Positions 63,697 to 64,000 of a DNA stretch of 64,000 nt are shown here, piece after piece. A model generated the notes under the pieces. It did not search any database. It saw only the letters and a list, made by a program, of their open reading frames with translations, and was not told the origin of the DNA. The DNA lies in NCBI GenBank assembly GCA_911728435.2, contig OU452198.1, forward strand, positions 13,612,001-13,676,000, in the 5' to 3' direction. Position numbers and translations under genes: made by a program. Source of the DNA: Apoderus coryli (taxonomy: Eukaryota; Arthropoda; Insecta; Coleoptera; Attelabidae). Numbering within the stretch: the first letter of the stretch is position 1; each line of letters starts with the position of its first letter.

Positions 63697-64000
63697 ACTA
63701 TTATAACAACTTAATGGAAAGAAAAAACACAAAAAATATAAAAATTTTAACCGAAAATCAAACTACATTTTATCAGCAATCTTAATTAGTTAGTCTGAGG
63801 GTTTCTGAAGGAAACCGATCAGTTAATAATCAAATAATATGTACAATGTAACTGATCGGTTTCCTTCAGAAACCCTCAGACTAACTAATTAAGATTGCTG
63901 ATAAAATGTAGTTTGATTTTCGGTTAAAATTTTTATATTTTTTGTGTTTTTTCTTTCCACTAAGTTGTTATAATAGTTTCAACTGATGATGACCCTTACT
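63660..64000. repeat. inverted pair of hammerhead-bearing units (truncated by window end)
   Basis: The left arm (63660-63817) and right arm (63853-64000) are nearly perfect inverse copies around a 35-bp spacer, with AACTGATCGGTTTCCTTCAG at the inner edge. The right arm carries a second CUGAUGA on the plus strand (63983-63989), preceded by UUCAA, whose second half lies beyond the window. Confidence 0.85.

Overview
The window looks like a piece of an AT-rich insect nuclear genome, possibly a beetle (inference from repeat style only). It holds almost no intact protein genes. Most of it is layered mobile elements of several classes, many nested inside one another. The strongest host features are three small minus-strand exons (39442-39488, 35081-35339, 20387-20544) whose splice sites and reading phases join perfectly. 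They imply that the middle of the window is intronic DNA of one large, unidentified gene. A complete tRNA-Cys(GCA) gene (38977-39048, minus) sits in one of its introns.

Layout. 1-2.4 kb: AT-rich DNA ending in a degenerate tandem array. 3.8-7.1 kb: an I/R1-type LINE with an RNase H domain, split by a younger (ATT)n-tailed LINE. 7.1-13.8 kb: three long-armed DNA transposons with CAGGGTG-type ends, one carrying a LINE. 13.8-20.4 kb: LINE ends, a large palindrome, a Harbinger-like element and a mariner-like element. 21.0-23.6 kb: a Tc1-like element carrying a 925-bp hAT element. 23.7-25.7 kb: a second copy of the ATT-tailed LINE. 26.6-32.6 kb: a near-intact BEL/Pao LTR retrotransposon with identical LTRs and a single in-frame stop. 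32.7-34.7 kb: a jockey-like LINE inserted into a tRNA-derived SINE. 36.0-45.8 kb: two copies of a DD41-type transposon, one nested in another family, plus the tRNA. 46.4-47.9 kb: another LINE. 49.8-52.2 kb: the best-preserved DDxD transposase, with a small intron. 52.7-55.8 kb: nested transposons. 56.2-61 kb: three large foldback elements, one enclosing a piece of an uncharacterised GCDTTS-type gene. 62.5-63.2 kb: a hAT transposase end.

The most unusual signal is a set of hammerhead-ribozyme-like motifs (about 2.75, 15.9, 16.08, 20.2, 20.82, 49.72, 63.67 and 63.98 kb). They have the CUGANGA and GAAA cores, a hairpin stem II and a palindromic ACAUGU or ACGU helix III. Several lie at the outer ends of inverted-repeat pairs and read outward. 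This resembles the minimal, dimer-forming hammerheads known from Penelope-like elements and retrozymes. All of them have an extra nucleotide between the two core parts, which makes activity uncertain.

How the parts work together: the host gene would be transcribed on the minus strand across its exons. The transposons form cross-inserted generations. Many unrelated-looking DNA elements share the terminal CAGGGTG motif and TA target sites, which fits mobilisation by a few DD41/DDxD transposases, only one of which is close to intact here.
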